From positions 62,001 to 126,000 of the forward strand of contig NW_025721050.1 in NCBI RefSeq assembly GCF_020283565.1: a stretch of 64,000 nucleotides of DNA, in the 5' to 3' direction. The notes under the pieces are model-generated. The model did no database searches. It was given only the letters and a program-made list of their open reading frames with translations, and was not told the origin of the DNA. This stretch comes from Trifolium pratense (lineage: Eukaryota; Streptophyta; Magnoliopsida; Fabales; Fabaceae). The translations under genes were made by a program, and so were the position numbers. Shown in pieces: positions 10,707 to 23,605 of the stretch (within the stretch, counting starts at the first letter, position 1; each line of letters begins with the position of its first letter).

Positions 10707-12032
10707 ATGAGGTGACTTTAATGCAATTGTGGGAGCTCACGATCATAGAGGTTCTGCTACTCCTTCCAGAGCTGCAATTGATGATTTCCAAACATGGACT
10801 GACACTAATTTACTTCTGCATCTGCCAACTACTGGAGCTCAGTTCACTTGGTCAAATAGAAGAGGTGGTGCCAGACATACTGAGAGGAGATTGGATAGAT
10901 CAATTTGTAACCAAGATTGGGTGGAGGTTTGTACTTCCATCAGTTGTTCAACCTTGGTAAAAAACAGGTCAGACCATTTTCCCTTGTTACTAGAGTTTCA
11001 ATGTAGTACTCATAAATATATGTCTAGTTTCAAATTCCTTAGAATGTGGTCCACTCATGATAATTGTAAAGACATCATAGATAATAGTTGGAAAGAGCTT
11101 ATGGTAGGGTGTCCTATGTATATTCTGACCAACAAATTGAAAAGGCTAAAAGAAAGGCTAAAAGGCTGGAACAAAAATGTTTTTGGGAATATTCATGACT
11201 ATGTCAAGGAAGCTGAGAGCAAATTACAAGACATACAACTCCAAATTCAATCAAACGGCCATTCTGATCAACTTATGTCTTTGGAGAAAGCGGCTCAATG
11301 TGACTTGGATAAAGCTCTGGAGAGACAAGAACTGTTTTGGAAAGAAAAATCAAGGGCTAAATGGCATATGGAAGGAGATAGAAACACCGCTTACTTTCAT
11401 AGGCTTGCAAAAATAAAAAATGCTACAAAACTTATTTCTTCTCTCAAAAATGGTAATGAAGTTATTACTGAACCTACCCAGTTGGCTGAGCATGTGGTGA
11501 ACTATTTTCAAAACCTTTTTTGTACTAACCCTCTTGTGCAGGATTCTTTACTCGTTGAAGAAGTTATTCCTTCATTAGTAGATGACAGCGTTAACACTAT
11601 GTTAACGATGTTACCCTCTAAAGAGGAAATAAAACATGCAGTTTTTGATCTTAACAAAGATAGCGCCCCTGGTCCAGATGGATTTGGTGCATTTTTCTTT
11701 CAACATTATTGGGAAATTATTCAAGAAGATGTAGTCAATGCAGTTGTTCAATTCTTCTCTACAGGGTGGATTCTTCCGAACTTCAACTCCAACACCCTCA
11801 TTTTGATTCCCAAAACTGATAGTGCCGACTCAATTGATCAATTCAGACCCATCGCTATGGCAAATTTCAAATTTAAAATCATTTCCAAAGTGCTAGCGGA
11901 CAGACTTACTCAAACTTTGCCATCTGTTATTTCTAAAGAACAAAGAGGGTTTATTCATGGTAGAAATATTAAAGACTGTATTGGTCTAGCTTCTGAGGCC
12001 ATTAATCTTCTTCACAACAAATCTTTTGGTGG
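10707..12032 (+). mobile_element. LINE fragment, endonuclease C-terminus to RT N-terminus, cut by the gypsy element
   Basis: One open frame runs from 'GDFNAIVGAHD' (end of the APE-type endonuclease) through 'RRLDRSICNQDW' and 'RSDHFPLL'. It continues across a linker with 'KWHMEGDRNTAYFHR' into reverse transcriptase ('SAPGPDGFGAFFFQHYW', 'LILIPKTDSADSIDQFRPI', 'QRGFIHGRNIKDCI'). It stops abruptly at 12032/12033 where the gypsy LTR starts. The missing half is not found on the far side of that element (after 23938), so the right flank has been lost or rearranged. Confidence 0.88.
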
Positions 12033-12819
12033 TGTTTACACTGAAAAATGGTAAACAACCGCTAGTTTAAGTATTTGAAACTTGCGAGATCAACTAGAAA
12101 TCTCAGGACAATTTTGTACTCTAAGTTTCCAGAAAAGCTTGAATGTTCATCAAACAAGTCTAACAAACATTTAGGTTTTACGTTTTGCAGAAGGTAAAAA
12201 AAAAAAAATACAATGTTCTTTCGAATCGCCTCGAAACAACAAGGTTTTGACAAGAATTTAAAGACTAAATGCAGTAAATTTGCAGGAAAGTAAATTGCAT
12301 TGAATTGAAAAGCAATTACAAATAAAAAATGGTTCACAAAACATACATTTTCTCTCGAATTCCTTTCGTTCTACGCTTGAGTACTCAGAATTTTACAGAG
12401 AAGTTTTGTATAAGATTTTGCGACCCTTATTTCTGAAAACGAAAAGCTATTTATACTTCGAATGGAAATTAACCGCATTCGATGATCTGGACGCTCCAGA
12501 TTTGCTCCCACGAACCCACGATCCTCAACTTCGAAGACTTCTTTTTCCAACGCGCCAAAGTTCGAAAGCAAGATTTCTGGACTTAATTCTTTGGGCCAAA
12601 CCTTAAGGCCCATTTCTCGAACAATTTCGATCCAAATAACATTCGAAGCTCACACTTCGATTCCAACTGGAAAGGTCTTGTCGAAGCACAATTATATGTT
12701 TCGAAACCTTTCAATAAAATTTGAACAATAACAACAGTGAATATACGTTTTTGGTATTAAATATTGGTTGGACTAACCAAATTAAATAAAAAGAATAAAT
12801 ACCAAATTTATGCCCAACA
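12033..12819 (-). repeat. 3' LTR of the gypsy element
   Basis: On the minus strand it starts TGTTGGGCATAAATT (12819) and ends CAGTGTAAACA (12033), so it has TG...CA ends, and is about 787 bp long. A TATA-like 'tataaata' lies at 12455-12448 (minus), followed by the presumed R-U5 part. A polypurine tract abuts its U3 end. It cuts a LINE open frame at 12032/12033; the flanking pentamer is ggtgg (12028-12032), but the matching duplication is not at the far end. Confidence 0.88.
12448..12455 (-). promoter_or_regulatory. LTR TATA box
   Basis: Minus-strand 'tataaata' within 'cgaagtataaatagc', about 370 bases inside the U3 start. It lies outside the 333-bp inverted copy at the other end, so that copy lacks a core promoter. 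Confidence 0.6.
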
Positions 12820-12835
12820 AATTGCCCCCCAAAAA
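12820..12835 (-). other. Polypurine tract of the gypsy element
   Basis: The minus strand reads a T-run, then GGGGGG and CAATT, immediately before the LTR start TGTTGGG. Its position directly upstream of the 3' LTR supports the element's minus-strand orientation. Confidence 0.65.
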
Positions 12836-13090
12836 TGCCATTTCGATTTGAGTCTGTCGAAATCAAGAAATTGGCGTTTTTGAAAAGACTTCACATTTAT
12901 TGTTCGCACGCTTCCCAAAGACGGCGCTGATGTCATAAAAGTAATCATGACCTTTTTCTTCAACAGTCGCCTCTTTTCCCTCAACTATCATTGCCAAATT
13001 TTAGCGGGATAAGTGCATTTGACAGTTGGAGAAGGTGAAAAAGTTAATTAACATTTCATTTTGATTTATTTAAATCAAAACACATTGAGG

Positions 13091-13100
13091 TCTATAAATA
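13091..13100 (+). promoter_or_regulatory. TATA box of the antisense PMD gene
   Basis: 'tctataaata' lies about 290 bases before the ATG at 13384, on the strand opposite to gag-pol. This suggests the internal gene has its own promoter. The leader also holds a run of about 27 A (13342-13368). Confidence 0.6.
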
Positions 13101-13383
13101 GAAGTTCCCCCTTTCTATTTCACTTTTTACGATCTCTTCTTTTTCTACTGCACTTCATCTTCCTCTGTGAACAAACTCTTCATAAACCTTCAAAACTTCT
13201 TCAAAGATCCCACAATCTCTTTTGATTCTTTAATCGTTCTTCATTATCGGAACGATTGTAGTGATCGTCTCTTGAATCATTTCCAGATTTTTACAATTTC
13301 TGGATCTATTGCTCACATCAAACTCTAACTCCATTTTTTCCAAAAAAAAAAAAAAAAAAAAAAAAAAACTTCAGAACTCAACA

Positions 13384-16300
13384 ATGGCGTCAGGTTCAAA
13401 CATGCAAGAAGAGCTTCCTCTTTCTGGCAATTGGATGAGGGAAAAACTCCAAGGTTTTGATGCAGACCAAGTTCCAGAACCCGTTCTACGATCTAAGGAA
13501 CTTTGGGAAAAACAGGTAATCTTCCCCTACTCTCTTGATAATAGGGTACATGCTTTTGGTGGCCCTAGGCCCGATGCTAACAATCGAAACCAGAAAACTA
13601 TGTCCATCTTTCCTGTCTATAAGAGTTGTAGTCCTAGGATTTCTTTAAAAGAGCCTTATAATTTCAGCTACATCAAACCTTCTAATAAAGTGTTTCGATC
13701 AAACCCTTCGCACAATGAGAAATACATTGCTTGGTTAGACAGAGTACAACAAGAATATGGGGGAATCTGGCAAACTGCTGGCATTTTCGACCTTATCCAA
13801 CTGTCTAGGACTGGTCTCAAGTACGACCAAGAAATGATAATTGCTGCCCTTCATTTCTTTGAGACTTCGACCAACACTTTCCATTTCGAATGCGGAATGA
13901 TGACCCCTACCCTCTTCGATGTAGCAGCCATTACTGGTCTTTCACCTCTAGGAGATACTTATGACCCTTATAAAACCACTAGTAACATCGAAGTTGTGAT
14001 GAAAGATAAGACTTACACTAAGTACATCATCGAGCAACACAAAGATACTGAGGAAGTCAGTGATGAAGAACACATTGCTTTTTTAGCCCTGTGGCTTTCG
14101 ATGTATGTCTTCTGCACTAGATCCTTACAAGTTGCCAAAATGTTTGTCCCTATGGCAACACAACTTCATAAGTGCAACTCATTTGGCTTTGCCAAACTAC
14201 TGCTTGGGTGTCTGTATGAATCTATGCGAATCATCTGCGAAAATATCAAGAAGACAGGTGATGGCTCCACTTTCTTGGGCTCTGGCCCTTTTTGGTTATT
14301 GCAATTGTGGTTAAACGCCACTTTCGCCAGAGAACTCGAACTCATCCTCCCTGAACAGTATTATACTGAGTCGGCTGCACGCCAAATTGAAGGGATGCGT
14401 CTAGCTCGAATGATTCCCAAGCCTCGAGGATACACTTATGATCGAGCATTCCTCCAGTATATTAAAGCCTTCTTGAATCTGAAAAAATTTGAAGAAAGCT
14501 TCACTCCCTTTCTTGCTTCCAGGCCTGTTGGCCCAGGTTGGTTTGTGCATCCTTTTCCTCCATTGCCAGAATGCAAAGATGAACAAGATGCTATATGGGC
14601 TGCTTACCTGACTCCAACACTCCTTTCTTGTCGCTTTGGACTATCTTCGACTGACTTTGGATTAGTTGGATAATTTCCTAATCTTGTCAGCAGACAATTT
14701 GGCTTGACACAAATCTTACCAAAGAGCATTTATCTAGACGAAAAGGATATCTGCTTAGGGTTATATGGTATGACTGAGCCCCACTATATCTCCCTTCTCA
14801 AAAAGTATGAAAGGTCCCCTTATGAGCTTCGACCTTTCAAATTCGAATTTTCTCATTTCTGCACCAAAGAGTTTACCAATTGGTGGGAACTTCATTATAC
14901 AAGTTCGGTCTCTAGCGAAGCAATGCTTATTACTGACATCGAACAAGGCTTCAATGTTTCAGCAGTTAGCAAAATCAAATCAACCCTCAGTGTTCGAGGT
15001 ACCATGTTTATACACCTTACCCTTTACTCGATTCCTGTAGACCGAATTTGACACCTAACTGATTTCCTTTATTTCGACTTCGATTACAGGCAGCAGATCT
15101 AAAGTTGGCTCGAATACCTCAAGCAAACCTCCACTTCCCATTGTGAAATCAGAACCAGGGGTAAGAGCATTTATTCGAAACTATCTATTTCGAATTCTGT
15201 TTTCTTGTATTTAACTCTATGCCCTTTTCCAGGTTACTACTCGAAAAAGGAACAACGCTACTGAAGCTAGCGCACCTTCGAAGAAACCAAAAACAAACAA
15301 ACCTCTGAACACCAAATCTGAGGGAGTTGTCAACGTTCCCAGTGACGAAGATGAAAACATGGTTAATACTTAACCATTTTTATTTTTATGCAATTTCGAC
15401 TTTCGACTCACGTTAATCGAATCTTTGTTTTGTAGGTCAACCCTAAACCAATTCCTGACTCAAAGTCAGATCCTTCTCCATCTGACAAGGAGAAAAGGAG
15501 CAAGAAAAAGCATGAGTCAGAGGCTGCCACTTTGGATGGTGTGGGCAAGAAGGTTTCAAAAAAGAAAGACCAAGAAAAGAAAGATACTAAAGATGCCCAA
15601 CAAGACCAAAATATCGAGAGTGATAAGGGTAAAGAAAAAGAGAAAGAAACAAGAGAAAAGAAAGAAAAGAAAGGGAAGAAAGAAAAGAAAGAAAAAAGAG
15701 ACAAGAGAGAAAAGGAGTCTAAAGGTGAACACTCTACAGAAAAGAAAAAGAGCAAGAAGAAGAAACACAAGAAAAGTCACCATGACTCTCATCTCTCAAC
15801 TGCTACTTCTGCTAAGGTGAGGACAGATTCGGAAACTTCACCGAAACCTCATGAGCCTGAAGGCAATGCTGGTTCGATGCAACCAATCACTCAAGCTTCT
15901 ATTGGTCAAGAAAACCAAGCTCAACAGACATTGCAGGTGATTTCAGAACCTTATATCCTTTAATCTTTCTTATCATGTATTTTTCTAACTTTTTCTCTAA
16001 AATATCAGGATACTTTAAAAACAGTTGCTGAGGAGACTTCGCCAGACTCTGCCATCAGAAAAGTTATTAATGACTTAGCTCATGAACTGGGAGTATCAGG
16101 GAGCAAGGATGGGGACAAGGTCGAAACTCCAAAAGCAACAACTCCTCCTCCACAAGTCAATGTCGAAGCAACAAAGACTACAACACCACCTGCTGTCGAA
16201 AACAATGTCGAAGAACAGGTTCAGCTTCAACCAGATCCAATTGTTAATGTGGTTGCTTCAGCTGCTACACCTTCTGCTGTGGAACAAGTTGTTGTGCAAG

Positions 16301-17334
16301 AACAACCTCGGGTCGAAGAACAGATAACCCAGCTTAATGACCAGGGGAATCATGCAGTTCCAGTTGCAGCGGGCAACAATGAAGTTGGTGGTAATGAAAG
16401 TCAATCAGATGAAGGAGAAAATTCTACAACGAAGGATCGTCAAAAGCCAAATCAAGAAGAACACGATCCAGACTTTCGAGCCATAGATAACTTCACCACT
16501 TCGAGCGCTGGGTATTGTCGAACTCCTAGGACTGGGGATTCGAAAGAAGAAGGAGATGAAGGCACATCTGTTTCGAAACCTCCTGCAGATTTCTACTTGC
16601 CTCTTCATATGCTACAAAGTATAAAGAACTTGTCAGCTGAGGAGGCTCTTGCAAAACTCTTAACCACCTATGGTGCGGATGTCCCTCTTGCCAATGACAA
16701 AGAGCAACAACTCCAGCGTGAGCATGAAGATGCAGAACAGCAGTTTCGAAGACAGATTATCGAAGGAGACATGATAACCCTCTTTGAATCAGATCCCACT
16801 CTGTATTATAGCCTCAAGTCTCTTTTCAGCAAACTTCAAACTCACAAATCTGGTGACACTCTTGCTTTTCAAGTTACTCAAGCAGAGAACTTCTTGGACC
16901 AATATGCAAAGAATTATCAATATTTTACCAGTGCTGCCGAAGCTTTGAACGTTCAAATAGCCTTGCAAACTAAACATTATGATTTGGCCTCAACTGAGAA
17001 CGCAGAGGTCAATCGAATGAAAACTGCTTCTGCTAGTGCTTTCCTTGAAATTGCAGCTTGTGAAGACAACATTGCCAAATGGAAGGCAGAAATTCGAGAG
17101 CTTGAAGAAAAGATAATCCAAGAGGAAGAAAGAAAAACCTCCTTAGCCGGAAAAACTGTCGAAGTTCCAAAAGAGGTTATCGAAGAAAAAGCTAAGCTAG
17201 GACTTCGACATTTCAGCGAAGCTGCAAAGGCGGGTATCGAAGTAGATCGTTTGACCAGTGACACGAATGCTTTGCAAAGGAAGTTAAACCACACCAAAGC
17301 CCTTTACGCGCAATTTAGGCAGGCCAATTTATGA
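13384..17334 (+). pseudogene. Plant-mobile-domain (PMD) gene inside the gypsy element, antisense to pol, one in-frame stop
   Basis: A five-exon model fits GT-AG borders and reading phase throughout: 13384-14998, 15090-15160, 15233-15361, 15436-15936, 16009-17334 (1,213 codons plus stop). Exon 1 carries the PMD signature, including 'TFHFECGMMTPTLFDV' and 'AAITGLSPLGD' (about residues 130-420). Exon 4 encodes a Lys/Glu-rich stretch, and the end of exon 5 looks coiled-coil-forming (about residues 1100-1210). The ATG at 13384 is chosen because it is the first ATG in frame after a TATA box. An in-frame TAA at 14671-14673 (codon 430) interrupts exon 1, but the same frame stays open and keeps PMD-like sequence afterwards. 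It therefore looks like a recent nonsense change or a read-through/truncated allele. PMD proteins such as MAIN/MAIL1 act in genome maintenance and silencing, and retroelement-borne PMD genes are a known class. Its role here is unknown. Confidence 0.8.
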
Positions 17335-17545
17335 AGTTTATTAGCGCTTTACCTTTATTTTGGTATTTCTTTTCGAAACATTTTGGTTGTAATATTCTGG
17401 TTACTTGAATCACCCTGACATTTACCTTTTATGCCATTTTATGCTATTCGAAGTAACGGTGAACATTTTGCTACAATTAGTTCTGTGACTTCGCACCTTT
17501 ATTTTTAATGGCAATTATTTTACCACCTCATTTATGCAATTCGAA

Positions 17546-20500
17546 TTAACTTGCGCTTATGTTTACTTCTTGCAATATTGGCTTATATTTTTTTAAATAC
17601 TTGCCATTCATATTAACTGAACGTTGTTCAGAAGTTAACTCTTCAATTTCATAAGCACCATTAGAAAGTATTTGAGAAATTTTAAATGGTCCTTCCCAAT
17701 TTGGAGACCATTTCCCAAAGGCTCTATCTCTTCTATCCATGGGTAAAATAACTTTCCAAACTAAATCTCCTAAGTTAAAGGCTTTAGACTTAACCTTTTT
17801 ATTATAAGCTTTAGCAACCCTTTCTTTTTGTCTAATCAATACATCTAAAGCTTGTAATCTCTCCTCATCTAATTCTACTAATTCATCTAGCATTAAACTC
17901 CAATAATGATCAGTGGGCAACTCCATTTGTCTTTGCAACCTAATTGACTGCATCATAATTTCAACTAGTAACACAGCATCATGACCATAAGTCAATCGAA
18001 ATGGAGTAGAATTAGTTGACTCCTTAGGAGAATTTCTGCAAGCCCATAAAACTTGGTCTAAAGTTTTGTGCCAATTCCTTGGCTTTTGGGCAATATGCCT
18101 CTTAATTAAACCTATAATGGTTTTATTAGCAGCTTCGACTTGACCATTTGCTTGAGCATAATAAGGTGTTGATGTTAACAACTTAAAACCTGCTTGTTCG
18201 GCAAACTCTTGCATCTTGCGCCCAACAAACACTGTCCCTTGATCAGTAGTAATGGTCTCAGGTAATCCAAACCTATAAATAATGTGGTTTTGGATGAAAC
18301 TAATTACAGCTTCTTGATCCACATTTGTCAAAGCAATTGCTTCAATCCATTTTGTAAAATAATCAATACCAACCAAGATATAACGTTGATTTTTTGAGGA
18401 CGCTGGCCTAATTTCACCAATCAAGTCTAAAGCCCATCCTCTAAAAGGCCAAGGCTTTACAATCGAATGCAATTCACTTGCAGGAACATGTTGAATGCCT
18501 GCATGTTTTTGACATTCTTGGCATCCTTTAGCATATTCTATGCAATCTTTAAGCATAGAAGGCCAATACAAGCCTTGTCGAAACAGTAGCCATTTCATTT
18601 TATGGCCAGCTTGATGTGCTCCACAAGAACCACTATGCACATTGGAAATAGCTAAATATGCCTCACTTTCACTAAGGCATTTCAATAAAACTCCCTCAGC
18701 AGTTTTCTTGAACAACTCATTTCCAATGATAGTATAACTTAAAGCCCTATATTTGACCTTTCTATCAGTGATTCCTGTTGGATCTTCCAAATATTTAACA
18801 ATTGGCTTTCTCCAATCATTATCAGATAAATTGTCAATGGCAAAAATTTCTGCCACAAAACTATCGAAGTGCAAATTAACATGTTGAAAATTTTCAAAAT
18901 TGTCAAAATCCTGAAACTCTTCTATGTCACTTGCCCCCAAATGTTTTGGCATTGACAATTCATCACTAATTGGCTCTTTCGAAACTAGTTTGTCTTTTAT
19001 TTCAATTAGTTCCTCTAGTTTCTCTTTCGAAATCTTATATCCAGAAGCAATTTGAGCCAAATCATTTGCTTCTTGATTCTCAATTCGAGGTACATGCTGA
19101 ATATCATAAGATTCAAAGTGTTTTAACAAAGAAAATGCAATAACAAAGTATTTCAATAGATTCTCTTGAATGCATTTATATTCTTTAGTTAGCTGTTTAA
19201 CCACTAATTCAGAATCACCTCTTATTTTAATGTGTCTGGCCCCCAAGTCAGAGAGAATTTCTAATCCTGCAATTAAAGCTTCATATTCTGCTTCATTGTT
19301 GGAACAAGACCCATTAATCTTGTATTTAAACTTAGTTGGAATTTTTAATGGTGAAATTATCAAAATTCCAATTCCTGTACCATGTTTATGTCTAGAACCA
19401 TCGAAATATAAAGTCCAAGGCTCAAGTTCAACATATTCTACCGGGCTTTCGATTACTGAGTGTTCAGTAATAAAATCAGCCACAATTTGACCCTTAACAG
19501 CCCTTAAAGGCTTATAGGTCAAAGAATACTCAGTTAAAGCCAAGGCCCACTTTCCAATTCTACTATGCAAAATTGGTTTTAATAACATATGCTTAATAAT
19601 ATCAAAATGGGAATAAACACAAACATCAACTGGCTTTATATAATGCTTCAGTTTGGTACAAGAAAAATACAAGCAAAGACAAAGCTTTTCAATTAAACTA
19701 TATCTAGTTTCAGCATCATTCAAAACTCTACTTAAATAATAAATAGCTTTTTCTACACCATTTTCATCTTCTTGAGCAAGCATGCTTCCAATGGTCGAAT
19801 CTGATGCTGCAATATACAACTTCATTGCTTTGTTTCGAATGGGAGGCATCAGCGTTGGAGGATTCGACAAATATGCCTTAATCTCATCAAATGCCTGTTG
19901 TTGTTCTGTTCCCCATTTGAAAACATCATCTTTTTTGAGCTTTAACAGTGGAGAAAATGGTTGAGCTTTTCCACTTAGATTCGAAATGAATCTCCTCAAA
20001 AAATTTATCTTCCCAAGCAAAGATTGAAGCTGTTTCTTGGTTGCTGGAGATCTAGTCTCCATGATAGCTTTTGTCTTATTTTGGTTTATCTCTATGCCCT
20101 TTTTATGCACGACAAAACCAAGGAAATCTCCTGCACGCACACAAAAAGCACATTTTAGTGGATTCATTTTTAATCCACATTTCCTCATTCTTTCGAATGA
20201 TCTTTTAAGATGGCTTAAATGATCATCGCTAGAAGAAGATTTGACAACAATATCATCAATGTATATTTGCATAAAAACTTCAATGAATCATGAAAAATTG
20301 AGTTCATTGCTCTTTGATATGTTGCCCCAGCATTTTTTAGGCCAAAAGGCATTACTACCCATTCATAGGTACCTAAAGCACCAGGACAACGAAAAGCAGT
20401 TTTTGGTACATCTTCTTCAGCAATAAAAATTTGATTATAACCAGAATATCCATCTAACATACTTAAATACTCATGGCCTGCTGCTGAATCAACAAGCATT

Positions 20501-21228
20501 TCTGCTACAGGCATTGAATATTCATCTTTTGGTGTAGCATTATTTAAGTCCCTAAAATCTATGCAAATTCTAAGTGAACCATTCTTTTTAATAACAGGAA
20601 CTATATTAGCTAACCATTCGACATACCTGGCTGTTCGAATGAACTTGCACTTTAGCAGCCTTTCAATTTCTGACTTGATCTTTGTCATGATTTCTGGAGC
20701 AAACCTCCTTGGAAGCTGCTTCACAGGTTTTTTCTCTGGTCGAAGTGGCAATCTGTGTTCCACCAAATCCTTGCTAAGTCCTGGCATCTCATTGTAATCC
20801 CAAGCAAAGCAGTCTTTGTATTCTTTGAGTAATTCGACCACTTTTTCCCTTAAACTTGGATCGATATTGGTACTGATGTAAGTTGGCCTTTTGAGAGAGC
20901 CATTTCCAATATCAATCTCTTGTAGAGGATCTTGAGCTTGCATTCTATGACTGGAACTCATTGGATCCTTTTCGAAACCCAAGGGCTCATCATCATAAAT
21001 GCAATCCAACCTTTGCATTTTATCAGTATTCGAATTATTGGCTTTTTCAGCCAAATCTGTTTGTGAATCACTAGTGGCTTCGACAGCCATATTTTCTTCT
21101 AATTCAATGGCTTCCATAACCATTTTCATTCTATTCTCGGCTGCATAAGCCGTTATCCTATCCCATGCAGATGACTCAATCATCAGAACCATCAACATCA
21201 CCCCAACCAGTTGCAGGTGGGAAATCAT
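17546..21228 (-). pseudogene. Gypsy pol remnant: RT, dual RNase H, integrase (frameshifted)
   Basis: Positions 21228-20215 hold the RT start ('VIKKNGSLRICIDFRDLN', 'MPFGLKNAGATYQRAMN'). A one-base loss near 20284-20288 (plus strand) then moves the frame, and 20272-17546 continues with the RT active site ('YIDDIVVKS'), the RT-linked RNase H and a second RNase H ('LYFDGSRHKHGTGIGILI', 'NNEAEYEALIAGLEIL'). Integrase follows, with its H-H-C-C zinc region ('GAHQAGHKMKW', 'CQECQKHAG'), a D-D-E core ('GWALDLIGE', 'TTDQGTVF', 'YYAQANGQVEAANK') and a C-terminal 'GKWSPNWEGPF' block. The 908-residue part after the shift is otherwise undamaged. Pol starts in a different frame from gag-pro and overlaps its end (21176-21228), as many Tat elements do. 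Ends meet the PMD gene tail-to-tail (17334/17546). Confidence 0.88.
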
Positions 21229-23605
21229 CCTCTGTCAAGGGCTTCTCAATATCTTCCCTTTCCCAGCAGAAACCATGGGTTGGATGAAGTTTCACTGAAT
21301 GGTATACATTTTCAGACACCATTTCCTCTGGATCGAATGCAGCATCTTGCTCACCACATGGAGCAATCGAAGCCAGATTTTTGTCAAAATTCTGGAGAGA
21401 AACAGTGTTAGTTTCTGTTAAATAAGCACTTTGGTCAGCTTCCACATATTCCACTAAACCATCTTCTCTCCACACAATCAACTTCTGATGCATAGTTGAA
21501 GGCACAACACCTACCCCATGTATCCATTCTCTGCCCAGCAACATGTTGTAATTAGGTTTGGCAGCAATGACCATGAACAAGGTCTTTCGAACTGTGCTTC
21601 CCACACATACCTCTAACTGAATGGCCCCAAGAGCATGACCAATCTTACCCTCATAATTGGCCAGCACCACATTATGAGTATGCAGATCTGTTTCATATAA
21701 ACCCAACTTCTTCAGCATGAAGTGAGGTAATATGTTAACCACTGCACCACCATCAACCAAGATCTTGTTTACACCAACTCCATGAACCTTAGCTCTGATG
21801 AACAAAGCCTTCAAATGATTTTTCATTCCCAAGTGAGGCTTTTCGAACACAGCATTCTGGTCTTCTACACAACCATTTCCCATGATGTAGTAGCAAACTG
21901 GCTTGTTGCTAGCCATTTCGATGGTATTCTGCTCTTCTTCCACTTCATTTACTTCTGTCTGAACATTATATTCAACAGGCAGAATTGAAATCACATTAAC
22001 CAAGACATCAAAGTCTGGTTCATCATCTAAGAGGTCATCGTCATCCATGTAGTCCTCTTCATTTTCTCCCTCCACTTCTTTTCCTTTCTCAGCTTTCTCC
22101 TTTTCAGGTTCAGCCATTTCGACAACTGGAGTGAGCCTTTCTTTAGCTGGTCTCCTGGCAATTTCAACTTTCTGGACCACAGTAGCATTGCCCCCAGCAT
22201 TCACATTCTGACTTGCAAGTTTCTTTCTGCGCTGGAACCTGCGCCATTGAGTTCGAGTCATAGGGTTCTTTCCCTTGTAGTTATTTCTGTAACCATGTTT
22301 ATTGGTTTCTGGCACAGACTTAACTTCTTTAGGCACAGCAGGAGCCTTCAAACCACTGGCTTCAGCAACTATCTTCACATTGACATTGCTAGAACTCCCT
22401 TTCTCCATCAGTTTCTTGTTATTGAAAGCAACATATTGTCCACTGACCCACTGGTTAGCTGGAGCTTTGTGTGATGGCTTGAAAGTGCGTTGAGGACCAA
22501 GCCTTTGATGAATCGAAGGGGTTTGGACAGCAGTTTTTCCCCAATCAATCCTCTTATATGGCCAGTTTTTCTGGTTTGGCCTAGCATTTGGCCATTTTCG
22601 TTTGTTCTCAGCAAATGGAAACACATTTCGAAGGCCTTCAGTAGCTTTCTTATCACATACAGCGCTGCATCTTGGACACAGCATGACCTCAGCATTGTTC
22701 AGCTTGCACCTGTTCAGATAATCAACCAGCTCCTCCTCAGCATTGGGATACACCTCCCTAACTTTCTTCTCATACTCCTTTTCAGGAATAGCTTTGACAG
22801 AAGCAGCAGCATCAACAACATCAATCATGTTGCAATCATAAACTTCCACTAAACTAGCATCAGCAGCAGGTAGTGGATCAGTGTCCACTTTCATCTGAAG
22901 CTTAGTTTTTTCAGCGAACTTGAGCCTTCCTTCGTTCAAAGCTTTTTGAACCAGGTCCCTGAAAAGAACACATTGATAAGTTTTGTGGCCCAAATAATTA
23001 TGATATTTACAATAACCTCTTTTCTTTCTTTGATCTATTGGAGGCATTTTTAAATCTTTTGGCACAATTATTTGGCCATCAGCAGCCAATAAATCAAAGA
23101 TCTCATCACATTTAGTAATGTCAAATGTGTAGGTTTTTGCAACAAACTTATCATTCTTTGGTTCGACTGGATTTTTCCCATTCGAAGGCCTCAGCAATTT
23201 GCATGTATAAGGAGGCCCTGACTTTAATTCAGCCACATTAACTTCACTTTCATCAAAATCAGAATACTCAGTGTCATCATCATAATCACTATCATAGGAA
23301 TCAACAAAATTAATTTCTTTCTTTTTCTGAAACTTTGAATTCCTAAACTTTTCAGCTTTTAGCTTTTCGAGTTGTCGAACTCTATCAGCCAATTGAGACA
23401 TATCTCTTAAGTATTGAGTATCTAATTTCTTTCTAATCGAATAATCTAAGCCACCAGCAGCTATTTCGACAAGTTCATGTTCAGGTACTTGAGTAAAACA
23501 CCTAGCTTTAAGCAATCTAAATCTATTCAAATAATCATCAATAGACTCTTGTGTTTTACGCTTGACACTGGCCAATTCCTTAAGACTTATCTTAGTTTGG
23601 CCCAT
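21176..23605 (-). pseudogene. Gypsy gag-protease, N-terminally truncated
   Basis: The 809-residue frame begins in the middle of a retrotransposon gag domain ('ESIDDYLNRFRLLKARC'); its usual first half is absent. Then come acidic and basic linkers, a zinc-knuckle-like 'CKYHNYLGHKTYQC' (about residue 200) and a retropepsin-like domain ('KILVDGGAVVNILPH', 'YNMLLGREWIHG', about residues 610-720). The active-site triad reads D-G-G rather than D-S/T-G, a variant I recall in plant Tat/Ogre-type elements. The apparent ATG at 23603-23605 directly abuts the inverted LTR fragment at 23606. The start is therefore a by-product of the rearrangement, and the natural N-terminus, 5' UTR and PBS are missing. 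Confidence 0.85.

Noticed and set aside
3395..12032. The two LINE pieces (3.35-5.39 kb minus, 10.7-12.0 kb plus) being halves of one element
   Set aside because: They do not overlap or abut in the RT domain, lie in opposite orientation, and their remaining text looks like different LINE families.
15408..15820. Open frames on the other strand or other frames of the Lys-rich region
   Set aside because: They are mirror images (Phe/Ser/Leu runs) of the AAG/GAA-rich exon of the PMD gene.
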